This document shows, one piece after another, positions 34,505-45,486 of a DNA stretch of 56,496 bases. Origin of the DNA: Syntrophales bacterium (lineage in GTDB: Bacteria > Desulfobacterota > Syntrophia > Syntrophales > UBA4778); the NCBI GenBank assembly GCA_028712885.1, contig JAQTPK010000002.1, positions 91,876-148,371 of the forward strand, given 5' to 3'. Numbering within the stretch: position 1 is the stretch's first letter; each line of letters opens with the position of its first letter. A program made the position numbers and the translations under genes. The notes beneath the pieces are model-generated. The model was not told where the DNA came from. It ran no database searches and saw only the letters and a list, made by a program, of their open reading frames with translations.

Positions 34505-36028
34505 GTGCTTTACTGTGCTCCCAACAAAAAATACAGCGACTTTATTATTGTGCGCGACCCTGACAAATGCATCGACTGCCGGGTCTGTGCGCGGCAATGC
34601 TCTTACGAGGCGCACGTCTACGATGAATCTACCGGAAAGGTGTTTTCGGATGACACCAGGTGCGTGGGCTGCCACAGATGCGAAGCGTTTTGCCCGAGCG
34701 GCGCGCTGTTGATAAGGCAGAACCCTTCTGAATTCCGCGACAATGCGGTCTGGAAACCCTGGTTCATAAAAAATATTTACAAGCAGGCGGAAACGGGCGG
34801 TGTTTTGCTGACCGGCATGGGGAATTCATATCCCTATCCCGTCTACTGGGACAAAATGCTTCTGGACGCAAGCCAGGTGACAAATCCTTCTATCGACCCG
34901 CTCCGGGAACCCATGGAGCTTAAGACTTATCTCGGCTCAAAACCCGACGCACTCAGGATTGATGCCGGAAGCGGAGAGGTAAGGCTCGCCGGAGGCTTCA
35001 CGCCGCAGATAGCGATCAACTACCCGATCCTCTTTTCCGCGATGTCTTACGGCTCCATCAATCTGAACGTGCACAAGGGCCTGGCGAGGGCCGCCGAGGA
35101 GATGGGCATCCTCTACAATACCGGAGAGGGCGGTCTCCATGCATCCCTCTACCGTTACGGCAGGAACACGATCGTCCAATGCGCGTCCGGAAGATTCGGC
35201 GTCCACAGCGAATATCTGAATGCCGGAGTGGCGGTCGAAATAAAAATCGGGCAGGGAGCCAAGCCGGGAATAGGAGGCCATCTGCCGGGAGAAAAGATCG
35301 GCCCGGAAATATCCAGGACAAGGATGATACCGATCGGCGCGGACGCCCTTTCCCCCGCTCCGCATCATGACATTTACTCGATCGAGGACCTGCGGCAGCT
35401 TATCTACGCCATAAAGGAAGCAACGGATTACAAGAAACTCGTGTTCGTGAAAATAGCCGCAGTCCATAACTCGGCCGCCATTGCCAGCGGAATGGTCCGC
35501 GCGGGAGCCGATGTAATCACCCTTGACGGTTTCCGGGGCGGCACGGGGGCGGCGCCCACGATGATCAGAGACAATGTGGGCATCCCGATTGAAATGGCGC
35601 TGGCCTCGGTGGACGAGCGCCTCCGGCAGGAAGGCATCCGCAATCAGGCCTCTCTGCTGGTTGCGGGAGGAATTCGCTGCAGCGCCGATGTGGTAAAGGC
35701 AATCGCGCTGGGGGCGGACGCGGTTTACATCGGGACGGCCGCCCTCATCTCGGTCGGCTGCACTGTGTGCCAGCGCTGCTACACAGGCAAATGCCCCTGG
35801 GGAATCGCGACCAACGATCCCTTCCTGGCAAAGAGAATCAACCCGGAAATCGCCCACGAGAAGCTCGCCAACCTGATCCGGGCATGGGGCCATGAAATCC
35901 AGGAAATGCTTGGCGGCATGGGAATAAACGCCATCGAAAGCCTCCGGGGGAACAGGGAGAAGCTGCGGGGGATCGGTTTGAACGAAAGCGAGATGAACAT
36001 TCTCGGAATAAAACACGCCGGAGCGTAA
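34505..36028 (+). CDS. Glutamate synthase FMN domain with ferredoxin N-terminus
   Basis: A 507-residue archaeal-type glutamate synthase core. Residues about 15-80 hold two [4Fe-4S] motifs (CIDCRVCARQC and CVGCHRCEAFC). The rest is the FMN-binding GltB central domain, with SAMSYGSIN, KIGQGAKPGIGGHLPG, DGFRGGTGAAP and the cysteine cluster CTVCQRCYTGKCPWG for a 3Fe-4S type centre. It transfers glutamine-derived ammonia to 2-oxoglutarate. It starts at GTG 34505 and heads a five-gene split enzyme whose GATase and GXGXG domains are encoded separately downstream. Confidence 0.93.
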   Translation: MLYCAPNKKYSDFIIVRDPDKCIDCRVCARQCSYEAHVYDESTGKVFSDDTRCVGCHRCEAFCPSGALLIRQNPSEFRDNAVWKPWFIKNIYKQAETGGVLLTGMGNSYPYPVYWDKMLLDASQVTNPSIDPLREPMELKTYLGSKPDALRIDAGSGEVRLAGGFTPQIAINYPILFSAMSYGSINLNVHKGLARAAEEMGILYNTGEGGLHASLYRYGRNTIVQCASGRFGVHSEYLNAGVAVEIKIGQGAKPGIGGHLPGEKIGPEISRTRMIPIGADALSPAPHHDIYSIEDLRQLIYAIKEATDYKKLVFVKIAAVHNSAAIASGMVRAGADVITLDGFRGGTGAAPTMIRDNVGIPIEMALASVDERLRQEGIRNQASLLVAGGIRCSADVVKAIALGADAVYIGTAALISVGCTVCQRCYTGKCPWGIATNDPFLAKRINPEIAHEKLANLIRAWGHEIQEMLGGMGINAIESLRGNREKLRGIGLNESEMNILGIKHAGA

Positions 36029-36072
36029 CAGTCTTGAGGCGGGCGACTCTGAAGCCGCCGGAAGGAAACGGA

Positions 36073-36510
36073 ATGAAGCGCGTTTATCAGAAAGAAGATG
36101 TCTGCATCGGCTGCCGCCTGTGCGAGATAGGCTGCATCGTGGAGCATTCCCCGGCAAAGGATGTCGTAAAGGCATTCAGAAACGTGTCCCCGCGTCCGGA
36201 GCCGCGCAACATCGTGGAAGAGAGGGGTCCTCTTTCTTTTTCGGTCAATTGCCGCCATTGCGATGAACCGGCCTGCCTTCATGCCTGCATATCCGGGGCC
36301 ATTGCAAAGGACCCCCTTACCGGAATCGTCGGGCAGGACCCCGAAAAGTGCGTGGGATGCTGGTCCTGCATAATGGCCTGTCCCTTCGGGGTGATCCGGA
36401 AAAACGGAGCGCAGAGCAAGGCTGTAAAGTGCGATTTATGCGCAGGCCGCACAATACCGGCCTGCGTCGAAGCCTGTCCCAACCGGGCGCTTGTTTTTGA
36501 AGAGAGGTAA
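36073..36510 (+). CDS. 4Fe-4S ferredoxin subunit of glutamate synthase
   Basis: A 145-residue HycB/DmsB-like electron carrier with several cysteine clusters (CIGCRLCEIGC, CRHCDEPAC, CVGCWSCIMACPFG, CDLCAG plus CVEACP), enough for up to four clusters. It would pass electrons from the flavoprotein encoded next to the FMN core. ATG 36073 has AAGGA upstream. Only three bases separate it from the next gene. Confidence 0.85.
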   Translation: MKRVYQKEDVCIGCRLCEIGCIVEHSPAKDVVKAFRNVSPRPEPRNIVEERGPLSFSVNCRHCDEPACLHACISGAIAKDPLTGIVGQDPEKCVGCWSCIMACPFGVIRKNGAQSKAVKCDLCAGRTIPACVEACPNRALVFEER

Positions 36511-36513
36511 ACC

Positions 36514-37773
36514 ATGCGGCACGTGATCATAGGAAACGGGGTCGCTTCCGTCGGGGCGATCGAAGCCATCAGGTCGGCAGACCGGGAAAGTCCCGTCACG
36601 GTCATATCCTCCGAACCCCACCGGGTTTACGGGCGGCCTCTGATTTCCAGCCTGCTCGGCGGGAGAATCCGCGAGGAAGACATCTACTATCGGCCTGAGG
36701 GTTTTTACGCCGCCAATAATGTAACCCTCCTCACGGGGAAAACGGCGACCGGAATAAATACGCAGGCAAGGAAGGTTCGCCTGGAAAGCGGGGAAGCCGT
36801 CCCGTTCGATAAACTGCTGATCGCGACCGGCGGCGTTCCGTTCGTCCCCCCTGTGGAAGGGCTGGATGGTCCGGATGTCTATTTTTTCACCACGCTCGAC
36901 GACGCGCGCAAACTCGACATCCTGGCGGCAAAGCTCAGGAAAATAGTCGTGCTCGGCGGAGGGCTTATCGGCCTGAAAGCCGCCGAGAGCCTTCACGACA
37001 GGGGAATCCACGTCACCGTCGTCGAGTTGGCGGACAGGATTCTGAGCGCCGCCTTCGATGCGGAAGCGGGAGGAATCATCGCGCGGCGCCTCGCCGAGTC
37101 CGGGATAAGCCTGGTTCTCGGGAATACCGTCACCAAGATAGTCCGGATCAAGAAACGGGCCCGGCGGGTGGTCCTCAGCGACGGGGGGAGCGTGCCCTGC
37201 GAAGCGGTCGTGACAGCGATCGGCGTGGTCCCGAATAAGGCACTGGCGGAAAAGGCGGGAATAGGCGTGAACAGGGGTATCTTGACGGACGACTTCATGC
37301 AGACGAATGTTCCCGGCATATTCGCCGCCGGGGACGTCGCCGAGGCGAAAGACATGCTCTGGGGCGAAAGGAGGGTTACGCCTATCTGGCCTAACGCCTA
37401 TATCCAGGGAAGGCACGCGGGCCTGTCCATGGCAGGAGCAGCGAGGCCTTACCCGGGCGGCATTCCCATGAACTCGATCGAGTTCTACGGGATCCCGACC
37501 GTTTCGATGGGTATTTCCACCCCGCCGGCCGAAGGTTATGAGGTCCTGGCCCGTCTGGAGCCGGAGAAAAACTGTTACAGGAAGCTGGTGCTCAGGAATG
37601 GAAAGCTGGTGGGAGCCGTTCTGGTCGGCAGAATTGACCGTTCGGGAATTCTGTCCGGACTTATCAGGAACGGGGTCGATGTGGAACTTTTAAAACAGGA
37701 GATGCTCCGTGACGATTTCGGGTTTTCCGACATGCAGCCGGAAATACGGCAGGCGCTCCTGGCTGCTTACTGA
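36514..37773 (+). CDS. FAD/NAD(P)-dependent oxidoreductase subunit
   Basis: A 419-residue pyridine nucleotide-disulphide oxidoreductase-type flavoprotein. It has an N-terminal FAD loop VIIGNGVASVGAIEA, an NAD(P) loop VVLGGGLIGLKAAESL near 148, and GIFAAGDVAEAKD near 267. No redox-active CxxxxC is seen, so it is of the NADH oxidase or nitrite reductase-like electron-input class. By context it supplies electrons from NAD(P)H to the split glutamate synthase. Confidence 0.88.
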   Translation: MRHVIIGNGVASVGAIEAIRSADRESPVTVISSEPHRVYGRPLISSLLGGRIREEDIYYRPEGFYAANNVTLLTGKTATGINTQARKVRLESGEAVPFDKLLIATGGVPFVPPVEGLDGPDVYFFTTLDDARKLDILAAKLRKIVVLGGGLIGLKAAESLHDRGIHVTVVELADRILSAAFDAEAGGIIARRLAESGISLVLGNTVTKIVRIKKRARRVVLSDGGSVPCEAVVTAIGVVPNKALAEKAGIGVNRGILTDDFMQTNVPGIFAAGDVAEAKDMLWGERRVTPIWPNAYIQGRHAGLSMAGAARPYPGGIPMNSIEFYGIPTVSMGISTPPAEGYEVLARLEPEKNCYRKLVLRNGKLVGAVLVGRIDRSGILSGLIRNGVDVELLKQEMLRDDFGFSDMQPEIRQALLAAY

Positions 37774-37791
37774 CTTTCGGGATCTGAAAAA

Positions 37792-38913
37792 ATGTTCAAC
37801 TTGAAGAGAACCAATCATAAGCCCTGGGATTACCGGAAGGACATATCCGGCTGCGGTCTTTCCGGGCTGATCAACACGAACGGGAAGCGCGTAAGCGGTG
37901 AGGTGATCACCAGATCCATCCGGACGCAGCACGACCGGGGAAACGGTTTGGGCGGCGGATTTGCGGCTTACGGCATTTACCCGGATTTCAAGGACCACTA
38001 CGCCGTCCATGTGATGTGCGACAGCAAAACCGCGCTTAACAATTTCGAATCTTTCCTCAAGGAAGTTACGGTAATCGATCAGCAGGAACGTATACCCACA
38101 CGCGCGTCCACGACGATCAGAAACGCTCCCCTGCTGATGAGATACTTCGTAAAGCCTGACCTGGAGGCGGACAATCCCCTCTTCGACAAGGGAATGAGCG
38201 AAGACGATTTCATGGTCCGCATGGTCATGAAAATCAACCTGGACGTACCAGGAGCTTTCGTATTTTCAAGCGGCAGGAACATGGGCGCGTTCAAGGGAGT
38301 CGGGTATCCCGAAGACATAGCCGATTTTTTCCGGCTGGACGAATACGAGGGATACATCTGGACGGCCCACAACAGGTTTCCCACGAACACTCCGGGATGG
38401 TGGGGCGGCGCCCACCCGTTCACGATCCTCGACTGGTCGATAGTCCACAACGGGGAGATCTCGTCATACGGAATCAATAAGCGCTATCTCGAAATGTTCG
38501 GATATCACTGCACCCTGCTGACGGACACGGAAGTGGTGGCCTACCTCCTGGATCTGCTGATCCGCAGGCACGGCCTTCCCATCGAAATCGCCTGCCTTGC
38601 CCTGGCGCCGCCTTTCTGGAACGAGGTGGACAGGATGGAGCCGGAGAGGAAAAAACTCTGCGAAGCGATCAGGATGGTTTACGCGAGCGCCCTGCTGAAC
38701 GGCCCTTTTGCCGTCCTGTTTGCATTCAACGGGGGCCTCGTGGGACTCAACGACAGGATAAAACTGCGGCCGCTGATAGCCGCCGAAAGCGGGGAAACCG
38801 TTTACATGGCGAGCGAAGAATCCGCCATCCGCGAGATCTGCCCGGACCCGGACAAGGTCTGGATGCCGAAAGCCGGAGAGCCCGTTGTCGTGAAACTTAA
38901 CAAAACTGAATAG
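37792..38913 (+). CDS. Glutamate synthase class II glutaminase domain protein
   Basis: A 373-residue class II amidotransferase corresponding to the N-terminal domain of GltB. The likely nucleophile is Cys21 in SGCGLSG after a 20-residue leader, which suggests propeptide removal as in GltB and Pur[19 protein letters not shown] and [10 protein letters not shown] are the glutamine-binding motifs. It releases ammonia for the FMN subunit. Thirteen bases separate it from the next gene. Confidence 0.9.
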   Translation: MFNLKRTNHKPWDYRKDISGCGLSGLINTNGKRVSGEVITRSIRTQHDRGNGLGGGFAAYGIYPDFKDHYAVHVMCDSKTALNNFESFLKEVTVIDQQERIPTRASTTIRNAPLLMRYFVKPDLEADNPLFDKGMSEDDFMVRMVMKINLDVPGAFVFSSGRNMGAFKGVGYPEDIADFFRLDEYEGYIWTAHNRFPTNTPGWWGGAHPFTILDWSIVHNGEISSYGINKRYLEMFGYHCTLLTDTEVVAYLLDLLIRRHGLPIEIACLALAPPFWNEVDRMEPERKKLCEAIRMVYASALLNGPFAVLFAFNGGLVGLNDRIKLRPLIAAESGETVYMASEESAIREICPDPDKVWMPKAGEPVVVKLNKTE

Positions 38914-38925
38914 CGGGAGGGATTT

Positions 38926-39666
38926 ATGGAAATAAACGCAGAAGGGATCTGCTACAGAGACCTGAACAGGATGATCCGACAGGCCGTGTCCATGGGCGAG
39001 CAGAGCATCGTCCTGAGGAACATAAACGGCCAGCGCTATATCGGAAACGGAATAGACAGTAAAATAAAGCTCGTCGTCAAGGGAACTCCCGGACAGGATA
39101 TGGCGGCCTTTATGAAAGGGCCGGAGATAGACGTCGAAGGCAACGCCCAGGACGGAATCGGGAACACCATGGACGACGGCAAGATCATTGTCCGCGGGAT
39201 GGCCGGCGACATCATCGGATACGGGATGAGGGGGGGAGAGATCTACGTGAGCGGCGATGTCGGCTACAGGGTCGGCATTCATATGAAATCTTCCGACGAA
39301 AAGAACCCCGTAATAGTCATCGGCGGAAAGGCGGGAGATTTCCTGGGAGAGTACATGGCGGGAGGCATGATCATCCTCCTGGGAATGCTGAGCCGGACCG
39401 ATAAAAACGTTCCCCTTGCCGGCAACTTCCTGGGCACGGGAATGCATGGAGGCGCCATTTACACCAGGGGACCGGTCGATAAGCACAGCCTGGGGAGAGG
39501 CCTGGGGATCAGAGAGGTCAGCGGACAGGATTTCGATATAATCATGCCGTACCTTGAGGAGTTTGGAAGACAGTTCGGCGTTGACGTGAGTGTAATGCTC
39601 GAAAGCAATTTCTATTGCATATATCCGACGACCCATCGTCCGTACGGAAATATGTACGCTTATTAG
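38926..39666 (+). CDS. Glutamate synthase GXGXG domain protein
   Basis: A 246-residue right-handed beta-helix protein equivalent to the C-terminal domain of GltB. Repeating G-x-G turns include GNAQDGIGNTMDDGKI, GMAGDIIGYGMRGG and GGKAGDFLGEYMAGG. It is thought to organise the ammonia path of the enzyme. ATG 38926 follows GGGAGG. Last glt gene before carA. Confidence 0.92.
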   Translation: MEINAEGICYRDLNRMIRQAVSMGEQSIVLRNINGQRYIGNGIDSKIKLVVKGTPGQDMAAFMKGPEIDVEGNAQDGIGNTMDDGKIIVRGMAGDIIGYGMRGGEIYVSGDVGYRVGIHMKSSDEKNPVIVIGGKAGDFLGEYMAGGMIILLGMLSRTDKNVPLAGNFLGTGMHGGAIYTRGPVDKHSLGRGLGIREVSGQDFDIIMPYLEEFGRQFGVDVSVMLESNFYCIYPTTHRPYGNMYAY

Positions 39667-39676
39667 GTCTTTTGAA

Positions 39677-40768
39677 ATGATGACGGCATTTCTGGCGCTT
39701 GAAGATGGAAAGGTTTTCAAGGGGCGAACTTTTGCCGGAAAGGGTGAGGCCGCCGGCGAGGTCGTGTTCAATACGAGCATGACCGGGTATCAGGAAATTC
39801 TCACTGATCCCTCCTATAAGGGACAGATCATCAACATGACCTATCCCCTGATGGGCAACTACGGGATCAACCCCGAAGATGTCGAGTCCAAGCGGATTCA
39901 TGCGGAAGCCTTTATCGTAAAAGAGCACCAGCCGGTGCCGAGCAACTGGCGGTCCGTTCTGACGCTCGCCGAGTATCTTGACAGGAACAATGTAATCGGG
40001 ATCGAGGGAATAGACACGAGGGCCCTGACGCGGCATCTGCGGCTGAAGGGCGCCATGAAAGGAATCGTCTCCACGGAAGGCGCCGACCCCGCCGACCTGG
40101 TTCGAAAGGCAAAGGAAGCACCGGGCCTGGTCGGGCGCGATCTCGTAGAAGAGGTAACCTGCCGGGACCGTTTCACCTGGAGCGATCGCGCCGGCTTCAA
40201 GGTCGTCGTTCTCGATTTCGGGGTGAAATTCAATATCCTGAACAGCCTGGCGAAGAACGGGTGCAGTGTCGTCGTTGTACCTGCCCGGACGAGCGCCGCG
40301 GAGGTCCGCGCCCTCAACCCGGACGGTGTTCTTCTTTCAAACGGGCCCGGGGACCCCGAGCCTGTAACTTACGCGATCTCGACAATCAGGGAGCTTATCG
40401 GGGAGTTTCCCATGATGGGAATCTGCCTGGGACAGCAGCTCCTCGGACTCGCTCTGGGCGGCAGGACGTACAAGCTCAAATTCGGGCACCGCGGGGCGAA
40501 CCACCCCGTTAAAAATCTCCGGACGGGGAAGGTGGAAATAACATCGCAGAACCACGGGTTCTGCGTGGATCCGGACTCAATAAAGGGACACGATATCGAA
40601 CCGACCCATATCAATCTCAATGACGGCACCCTGGAAGGAATGCGCCACAAGGAATTGCCCGTCTTCTCCGTTCAGTATCATCCCGAGGCTTCGCCCGGAC
40701 CCCATGACGCCGCATATCTTTTCTCTGAATTTGTTTATTTGATGAGAACTCAAAAAAAGGGGACTTAG
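39677..40768 (+). CDS. carA: Carbamoyl-phosphate synthase small subunit
   Basis: A 363-residue CarA. The N-terminal domain has GEVVFNTSMTGYQEILTDPSY. The class I GATase has Cys in MGICLGQQLLGLA and His-Glu in QYHPEASPGP. It hydrolyses glutamine and channels ammonia to CarB. It begins ten bases after the last glt gene, so it probably belongs to the same transcript. Confidence 0.97.
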   Translation: MMTAFLALEDGKVFKGRTFAGKGEAAGEVVFNTSMTGYQEILTDPSYKGQIINMTYPLMGNYGINPEDVESKRIHAEAFIVKEHQPVPSNWRSVLTLAEYLDRNNVIGIEGIDTRALTRHLRLKGAMKGIVSTEGADPADLVRKAKEAPGLVGRDLVEEVTCRDRFTWSDRAGFKVVVLDFGVKFNILNSLAKNGCSVVVVPARTSAAEVRALNPDGVLLSNGPGDPEPVTYAISTIRELIGEFPMMGICLGQQLLGLALGGRTYKLKFGHRGANHPVKNLRTGKVEITSQNHGFCVDPDSIKGHDIEPTHINLNDGTLEGMRHKELPVFSVQYHPEASPGPHDAAYLFSEFVYLMRTQKKGT

Positions 40769-40786
40769 TCTGCTCCGGATTCTGCA

Positions 40787-43700
40787 ATGCCGAAAAGATC
40801 CGACCTGAAAAAAATAATGCTGATCGGTTCCGGCCCGATTGTGATCGGCCAGGCCTGTGAATTCGATTATTCGGGCACCCAGGCCTGCAAGGCCCTTAAA
40901 GAAGAAGGATTCGAGGTAGTACTCGTCAACAGCAACCCCGCCACGATCATGACCGACCCGGACATGGCTGACCGGACCTATATTGAACCGATCACTCCGG
41001 AAATAGCAGCGAAAATCCTCGAAAAGGAAAAGCCGGACGCCTTGCTCCCCACGCTGGGCGGCCAGACCGGGCTGAATACGGCCGTGCAGCTCGCCGAAAT
41101 GGGCGTACTGGACAGGCTTGGCGTCGAGCTGATCGGGGCATCGGTCGATGTCATAAGGAAAGCCGAAGACCGCAACCTGTTCCGGGAAGCCGTGGCAAGA
41201 ATCGGCTTAAGGGTTCCCAAGAGCGCCATTGCGACGGATGTTGACGCGGCGCTGGGCGCAGCGGAAAAAATCGGTTATCCCGCCATTGTGCGTCCGAGCT
41301 TTACGCTGGGCGGCACGGGAGGAGGAATTGCATATAACCGGGAGGATCTGCGGATCCTCGCCTCCAGCGGCCTTGACGCAAGCCTTATCCGTGAAATCAT
41401 GATCGAGGAGTCGGTGATCGGGTGGAAGGAATTCGAGCTCGAGGTCATGCGCGACGGCAGGGACAACGTGGTCGTCATCTGCTCTATCGAGAATCTCGAC
41501 CCCATGGGGGTTCATACCGGGGACAGCATTACCGTCGCCCCCGCGCAGACGCTGTCGGACAAGGAATACCAGATGCTCCGGAATGCATCCATCGCCATCA
41601 TGCGGGAAATCGGGGTTGATACCGGCGGCTCCAATGTCCAGTTCGCCGTAAATCCGAAAGACGGAGACCTTGTGGTCATAGAAATGAATCCGCGCGTCTC
41701 CCGGAGCTCGGCCCTCGCATCGAAGGCAACCGGCTTCCCCATCGCAAAAATAGCGGCCAAGCTGGCCGTCGGCTACTCCCTTGACGAACTGCGCAACGAC
41801 ATCACCCGAGAGACGGCTGCGGCCTTCGAACCCACGATAGATTACTGCGTCGTCAAAATTCCGCGCTGGACCTTTGAGAAATTCCCGGACACGGATGACT
41901 GCCTGACTACATCCATGAAATCGGTCGGCGAGACAATGGCCATCGGCAGGAACTTCAAGGAGGCCCTGCAGAAAGGTCTCCGTTCCCTGGAGACCGGCCG
42001 CCACGGGCTGGGAGCGGACGGCCGCGGCCGGATCGAGCAGGGAGGCGTCGTTCCATCTCCCGGGGAAATCCGGTCAAAACTTGCCGAACCGAATTCGCAA
42101 AGGATATTCTATCTGCGCTACGCCCTCCAGACCGGCATGGGGGTGGAAGAAATAAAGAATTTGACCGGGATAGACCCGTGGTTCCTGAACCAGATCGCCG
42201 ATATAGTCCGGACGGAAGAAGAAATCAGGTCCGGAAGCGGCCCCCTCTCCCGCGAATTGATGCGGAAAGCCAAGGCCCGGGGATTTTCCGACATGCAGAT
42301 TGCCCACATGAGGGGTACGGATGACGATACCGTAAGAAGTTGGCGCAGGATGTGCGGCATAACTCCCGTTTACAAGCTGGTGGACACCTGCGCGGCGGAA
42401 TTCGAGGCATACACGCCTTACTACTACTCGACCTATGAGGAAGAGAACGAATTCAGGGAAACCGATCGCGACAAGGTCGTAATCCTGGGCGGCGGCCCGA
42501 ACAGAATCGGCCAGGGAATAGAATTCGATTACTGCTGCGTCCAGGCGTCCTTCGCCCTCCGGGAGGAAGGCATAGAGAGCATCATGGTCAACAGCAACCC
42601 CGAGACCGTGAGCACCGATTACGATACCTCCGATAAACTTTACTTCGAGCCGCTCACGAAAGAGGATGTGCTCAATATAATCGAGGCGGAAAAACCCCGC
42701 GGCGTAATCGTCCAGTTCGGGGGCCAGACCCCGCTTAATCTGGCCTCCTCTTTAACTGCGGCGGGCGTCCCGATCCTGGGGACACCCCTGTCCGGCATCG
42801 CGGTTGCCGAAGACCGGAAACTGTTCAGCGCCGTGCTCCGGGAAACCGGTCTCAAGCAGCCGGACAACGGAACTGCGCTGAGCATCGAAGAGGCTGCCGA
42901 AGAAGCGGAACGCATCGGCTACCCGGTTCTCGTCCGGCCCTCTTATGTCCTGGGCGGCAGGGCCATGCAGACGGCTTATGACAGGGAATCGCTGGAAGAA
43001 TTCACCCGCAAGGCGATTATCGCGTCGCCGGGGCACCCGATCCTCATCGACAAGTTTCTGGAAGACGCCATCGAAGTGGACGTCGACGCGATTTCCGACG
43101 GAGAGTCGACGGTGATAGCCGGGGTAATGGAGCACATCGAAGAAGCGGGGGTGCATTCAGGCGACAGCGCCTGCGTGCTGCCGCCGCATACCCTTCCGGC
43201 CGATCTGATCGAAAGGATCAAGGAACAGACAAAAATTCTCGCCGCCCGGCTCAACGTGATCGGCCTGTTGAATATTCAGTTTGCGGTAAAAGACCGCGAC
43301 ATATTCGTTCTGGAAGTGAATCCCCGGGCTTCCCGGACCGTGCCGTTCGTAAGCAAGGCAACCGGTGTTTCTTTCGCAAAGCTGGCCACGAAAGTCATGC
43401 TCGGAAAGAAACTGCGCGAGCTCGGGATCAAAGGCGAAATCGAGCCCCGGCACGTATCGGTCAAGGAAGCCGTATTCCCGTTCAACAGGTTTCCCGGTGT
43501 CGACATCATCCTCGGACCGGAAATGAAGTCGACGGGGGAGGTTATGGGCATCGATTCCGATTTCGGACGCGCCTTCGCCAAGTCACAGCTCGCCGCAAGC
43601 CAGAATCTGCCGCGGAAAGGCGTCGTGTTCGTCAGCGTGCGGGATGCCGATAAGAAGAAGATGGAGCCGGTCGCCGCCAGACTCCACGGTCTTGGTTTTC

Positions 43701-44068
43701 AGTTTATCGCCACAAATGGAACTTCACGGCATCTTGACAGGATCGGAATTCCGAACAGGGTGGTCAAGAAAATAGCCGAGGGCCGGCCCAATATAATCGA
43801 CCATATCAAAAACAACTCGATCCAACTCGTCATCAATACCGCCTCGGGGAGGAGAAAGACGGCGGGAAGCGGAGAGATAAGGAGAACAGTGCTGAGGTAC
43901 GGTATTCCGTATGCCACGACCCTGGCAGGCGCCCAGGCCATGTCTTCCGCTATTGAATCGCTGCTGAAAAGCGATATAATAGTACGTTCTCTTCAGGACT
44001 ATCACGATTTCATGCCGATTCGTCCTGCAAATGAGCAGCGGGGAAAAAGAGGAAATGCGGAAATTTAA
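40787..44068 (+). CDS. carB: Carbamoyl-phosphate synthase large subunit
   Basis: A 1093-residue CarB with two homologous ATP-grasp halves. Each opens with a dinucleotide-like loop: [20 protein letters not shown] near the start and [18 protein letters not shown] near 566. The C-terminal MGS-like allosteric domain contains [11 protein letters not shown]. It makes carbamoyl phosphate for pyrimidines and arginine. The length is near the family norm. Its end overlaps the purF start. Confidence 0.98.
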   Translation: MPKRSDLKKIMLIGSGPIVIGQACEFDYSGTQACKALKEEGFEVVLVNSNPATIMTDPDMADRTYIEPITPEIAAKILEKEKPDALLPTLGGQTGLNTAVQLAEMGVLDRLGVELIGASVDVIRKAEDRNLFREAVARIGLRVPKSAIATDVDAALGAAEKIGYPAIVRPSFTLGGTGGGIAYNREDLRILASSGLDASLIREIMIEESVIGWKEFELEVMRDGRDNVVVICSIENLDPMGVHTGDSITVAPAQTLSDKEYQMLRNASIAIMREIGVDTGGSNVQFAVNPKDGDLVVIEMNPRVSRSSALASKATGFPIAKIAAKLAVGYSLDELRNDITRETAAAFEPTIDYCVVKIPRWTFEKFPDTDDCLTTSMKSVGETMAIGRNFKEALQKGLRSLETGRHGLGADGRGRIEQGGVVPSPGEIRSKLAEPNSQRIFYLRYALQTGMGVEEIKNLTGIDPWFLNQIADIVRTEEEIRSGSGPLSRELMRKAKARGFSDMQIAHMRGTDDDTVRSWRRMCGITPVYKLVDTCAAEFEAYTPYYYSTYEEENEFRETDRDKVVILGGGPNRIGQGIEFDYCCVQASFALREEGIESIMVNSNPETVSTDYDTSDKLYFEPLTKEDVLNIIEAEKPRGVIVQFGGQTPLNLASSLTAAGVPILGTPLSGIAVAEDRKLFSAVLRETGLKQPDNGTALSIEEAAEEAERIGYPVLVRPSYVLGGRAMQTAYDRESLEEFTRKAIIASPGHPILIDKFLEDAIEVDVDAISDGESTVIAGVMEHIEEAGVHSGDSACVLPPHTLPADLIERIKEQTKILAARLNVIGLLNIQFAVKDRDIFVLEVNPRASRTVPFVSKATGVSFAKLATKVMLGKKLRELGIKGEIEPRHVSVKEAVFPFNRFPGVDIILGPEMKSTGEVMGIDSDFGRAFAKSQLAASQNLPRKGVVFVSVRDADKKKMEPVAARLHGLGFQFIATNGTSRHLDRIGIPNRVVKKIAEGRPNIIDHIKNNSIQLVINTASGRRKTAGSGEIRRTVLRYGIPYATTLAGAQAMSSAIESLLKSDIIVRSLQDYHDFMPIRPANEQRGKRGNAEI

Positions 44069-45461
44069 AGGACCAAAAGAAGCATGCGGGGTGTTCGGCG
44101 CTTTCGGCCATGAAGATGCGGCAAAGCTGGCTTATTTCGGCCTGTACGCTCTTCAGCACCGGGGGCAGGAAAGTTCCGGAATCGTGTCCTCCGACGGAAA
44201 GAACGTGTATGAGCACAGGCGAATGGGTCTGGTCACCGAAGTCTTCAACGAGGAAGCAGTTAACCGCCTTCCGGGCCATATCGCGATCGGCCACGTCCGG
44301 TATTCGACGACCGGTTCTTCGGTCCTGAAAAACGCCCAGCCGTTCATAGCCTCACACGCGGGAAGAACCCTGGCGATCGCCCACAACGGAAATCTGACCA
44401 ATGCCAGGACGCTTCGCGGGGAGCTGGAGGCCAAAGGATCTATTTTCCAGACGACCATCGACAGCGAAGTGATCGTACACCTGATTGCCCGGAAGATTCA
44501 CCTGGGGCTGGAAGAGGCCCTGGTAAGGGCGATCAGGAAAATAGAAGGCGCCTATGCCTGCACTTTCATGACGGAGGACGAGCTGATCGCTTTCCGGGAT
44601 CCGAACGGATTCCGGCCGCTTTGCCTCGGTAAACTGAACGGATCATACGTGGTCGCTTCCGAGACCTGCGCCCTTGACCTGATTGAAGCGGAATACGTGC
44701 GCGATATAGAACCCGGCGAAATCGTCATCGTCAATGAAAACGGGATAAAGTCGATAAAGGTGAAAAAGCAGCACGGCCGCTCGAGCTTCTGTATTTTCGA
44801 GCTGATATATTTCGCCAGGCCGGACAGCAGGATTTTCGGCTGCAACGTTTACAACGTGCGCAAGAAATTCGGCGAGAAGCTCGCGGAGGAATACAACGTG
44901 GACGCCGATTTTGCCATGCCGTTTCCCGATTCGGGAAATTACGCCGCAATCGGCTATTGCCGCCGGTCCGGCGCAGCGCTGGAGATCGGAATGATCCGCA
45001 ATCATTATGTCGGCAGGACCTTTATCGCTCCGTCGCAATCCATGCGGGACTTCGGGGTCAAGGTGAAGCTCAATCCCGTGCACGGCCTGCTGGAAGGGAA
45101 AAAAGTCGTCATAGTTGAAGACTCCATAATCAGGGGTACGACCAGCAGGATGAGGATCAAGACCCTTCGGGACGCGGGGGCAAAAGAGGTCCACATGCTG
45201 GTGAGCTGTCCCCCGCACAGGTATCCCTGTTATTACGGAATCGACTTTTCCACAAAAGGCGAGCTGCTGGCATGCCGCAATTCCCTTGAGCAGATCAAGA
45301 GATATATCGGCGTTGACAGCCTGGGCTATCTGAGCCTGGAGGGAATGATCGAAGCGACGGGGCTTTCAAGAGATTGCTTCTGCCTGGCCTGTTTCACCGG
45401 GAAATATCCCGTGAAACACGACGGGGAGTTTTCCAAGCTTTGCCTTGAGAAAGGCGACTGA
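44055..45461 (+). CDS. purF: Amidophosphoribosyltransferase PurF
   Basis: A 468-residue PurF. A short propeptide precedes Cys11 (KEACGVFG), the N-terminal nucleophile after processing. [19 protein letters not shown] and HNGNLTN are GATase II motifs, and [14 protein letters not shown] is the PRPP-binding motif. Late cysteines ([10 protein letters not shown]) fit the [4Fe-4S] form of the enzyme. It commits PRPP to purine synthesis. ATG 44055 with an AAGAGGAA site is preferred; it overlaps carB by 14 bases. Confidence 0.96.
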   Translation: MRKFKGPKEACGVFGAFGHEDAAKLAYFGLYALQHRGQESSGIVSSDGKNVYEHRRMGLVTEVFNEEAVNRLPGHIAIGHVRYSTTGSSVLKNAQPFIASHAGRTLAIAHNGNLTNARTLRGELEAKGSIFQTTIDSEVIVHLIARKIHLGLEEALVRAIRKIEGAYACTFMTEDELIAFRDPNGFRPLCLGKLNGSYVVASETCALDLIEAEYVRDIEPGEIVIVNENGIKSIKVKKQHGRSSFCIFELIYFARPDSRIFGCNVYNVRKKFGEKLAEEYNVDADFAMPFPDSGNYAAIGYCRRSGAALEIGMIRNHYVGRTFIAPSQSMRDFGVKVKLNPVHGLLEGKKVVIVEDSIIRGTTSRMRIKTLRDAGAKEVHMLVSCPPHRYPCYYGIDFSTKGELLACRNSLEQIKRYIGVDSLGYLSLEGMIEATGLSRDCFCLACFTGKYPVKHDGEFSKLCLEKGD

Positions 45462-45486
45462 CAGGGGAATCGGACGGGAGGCTGAT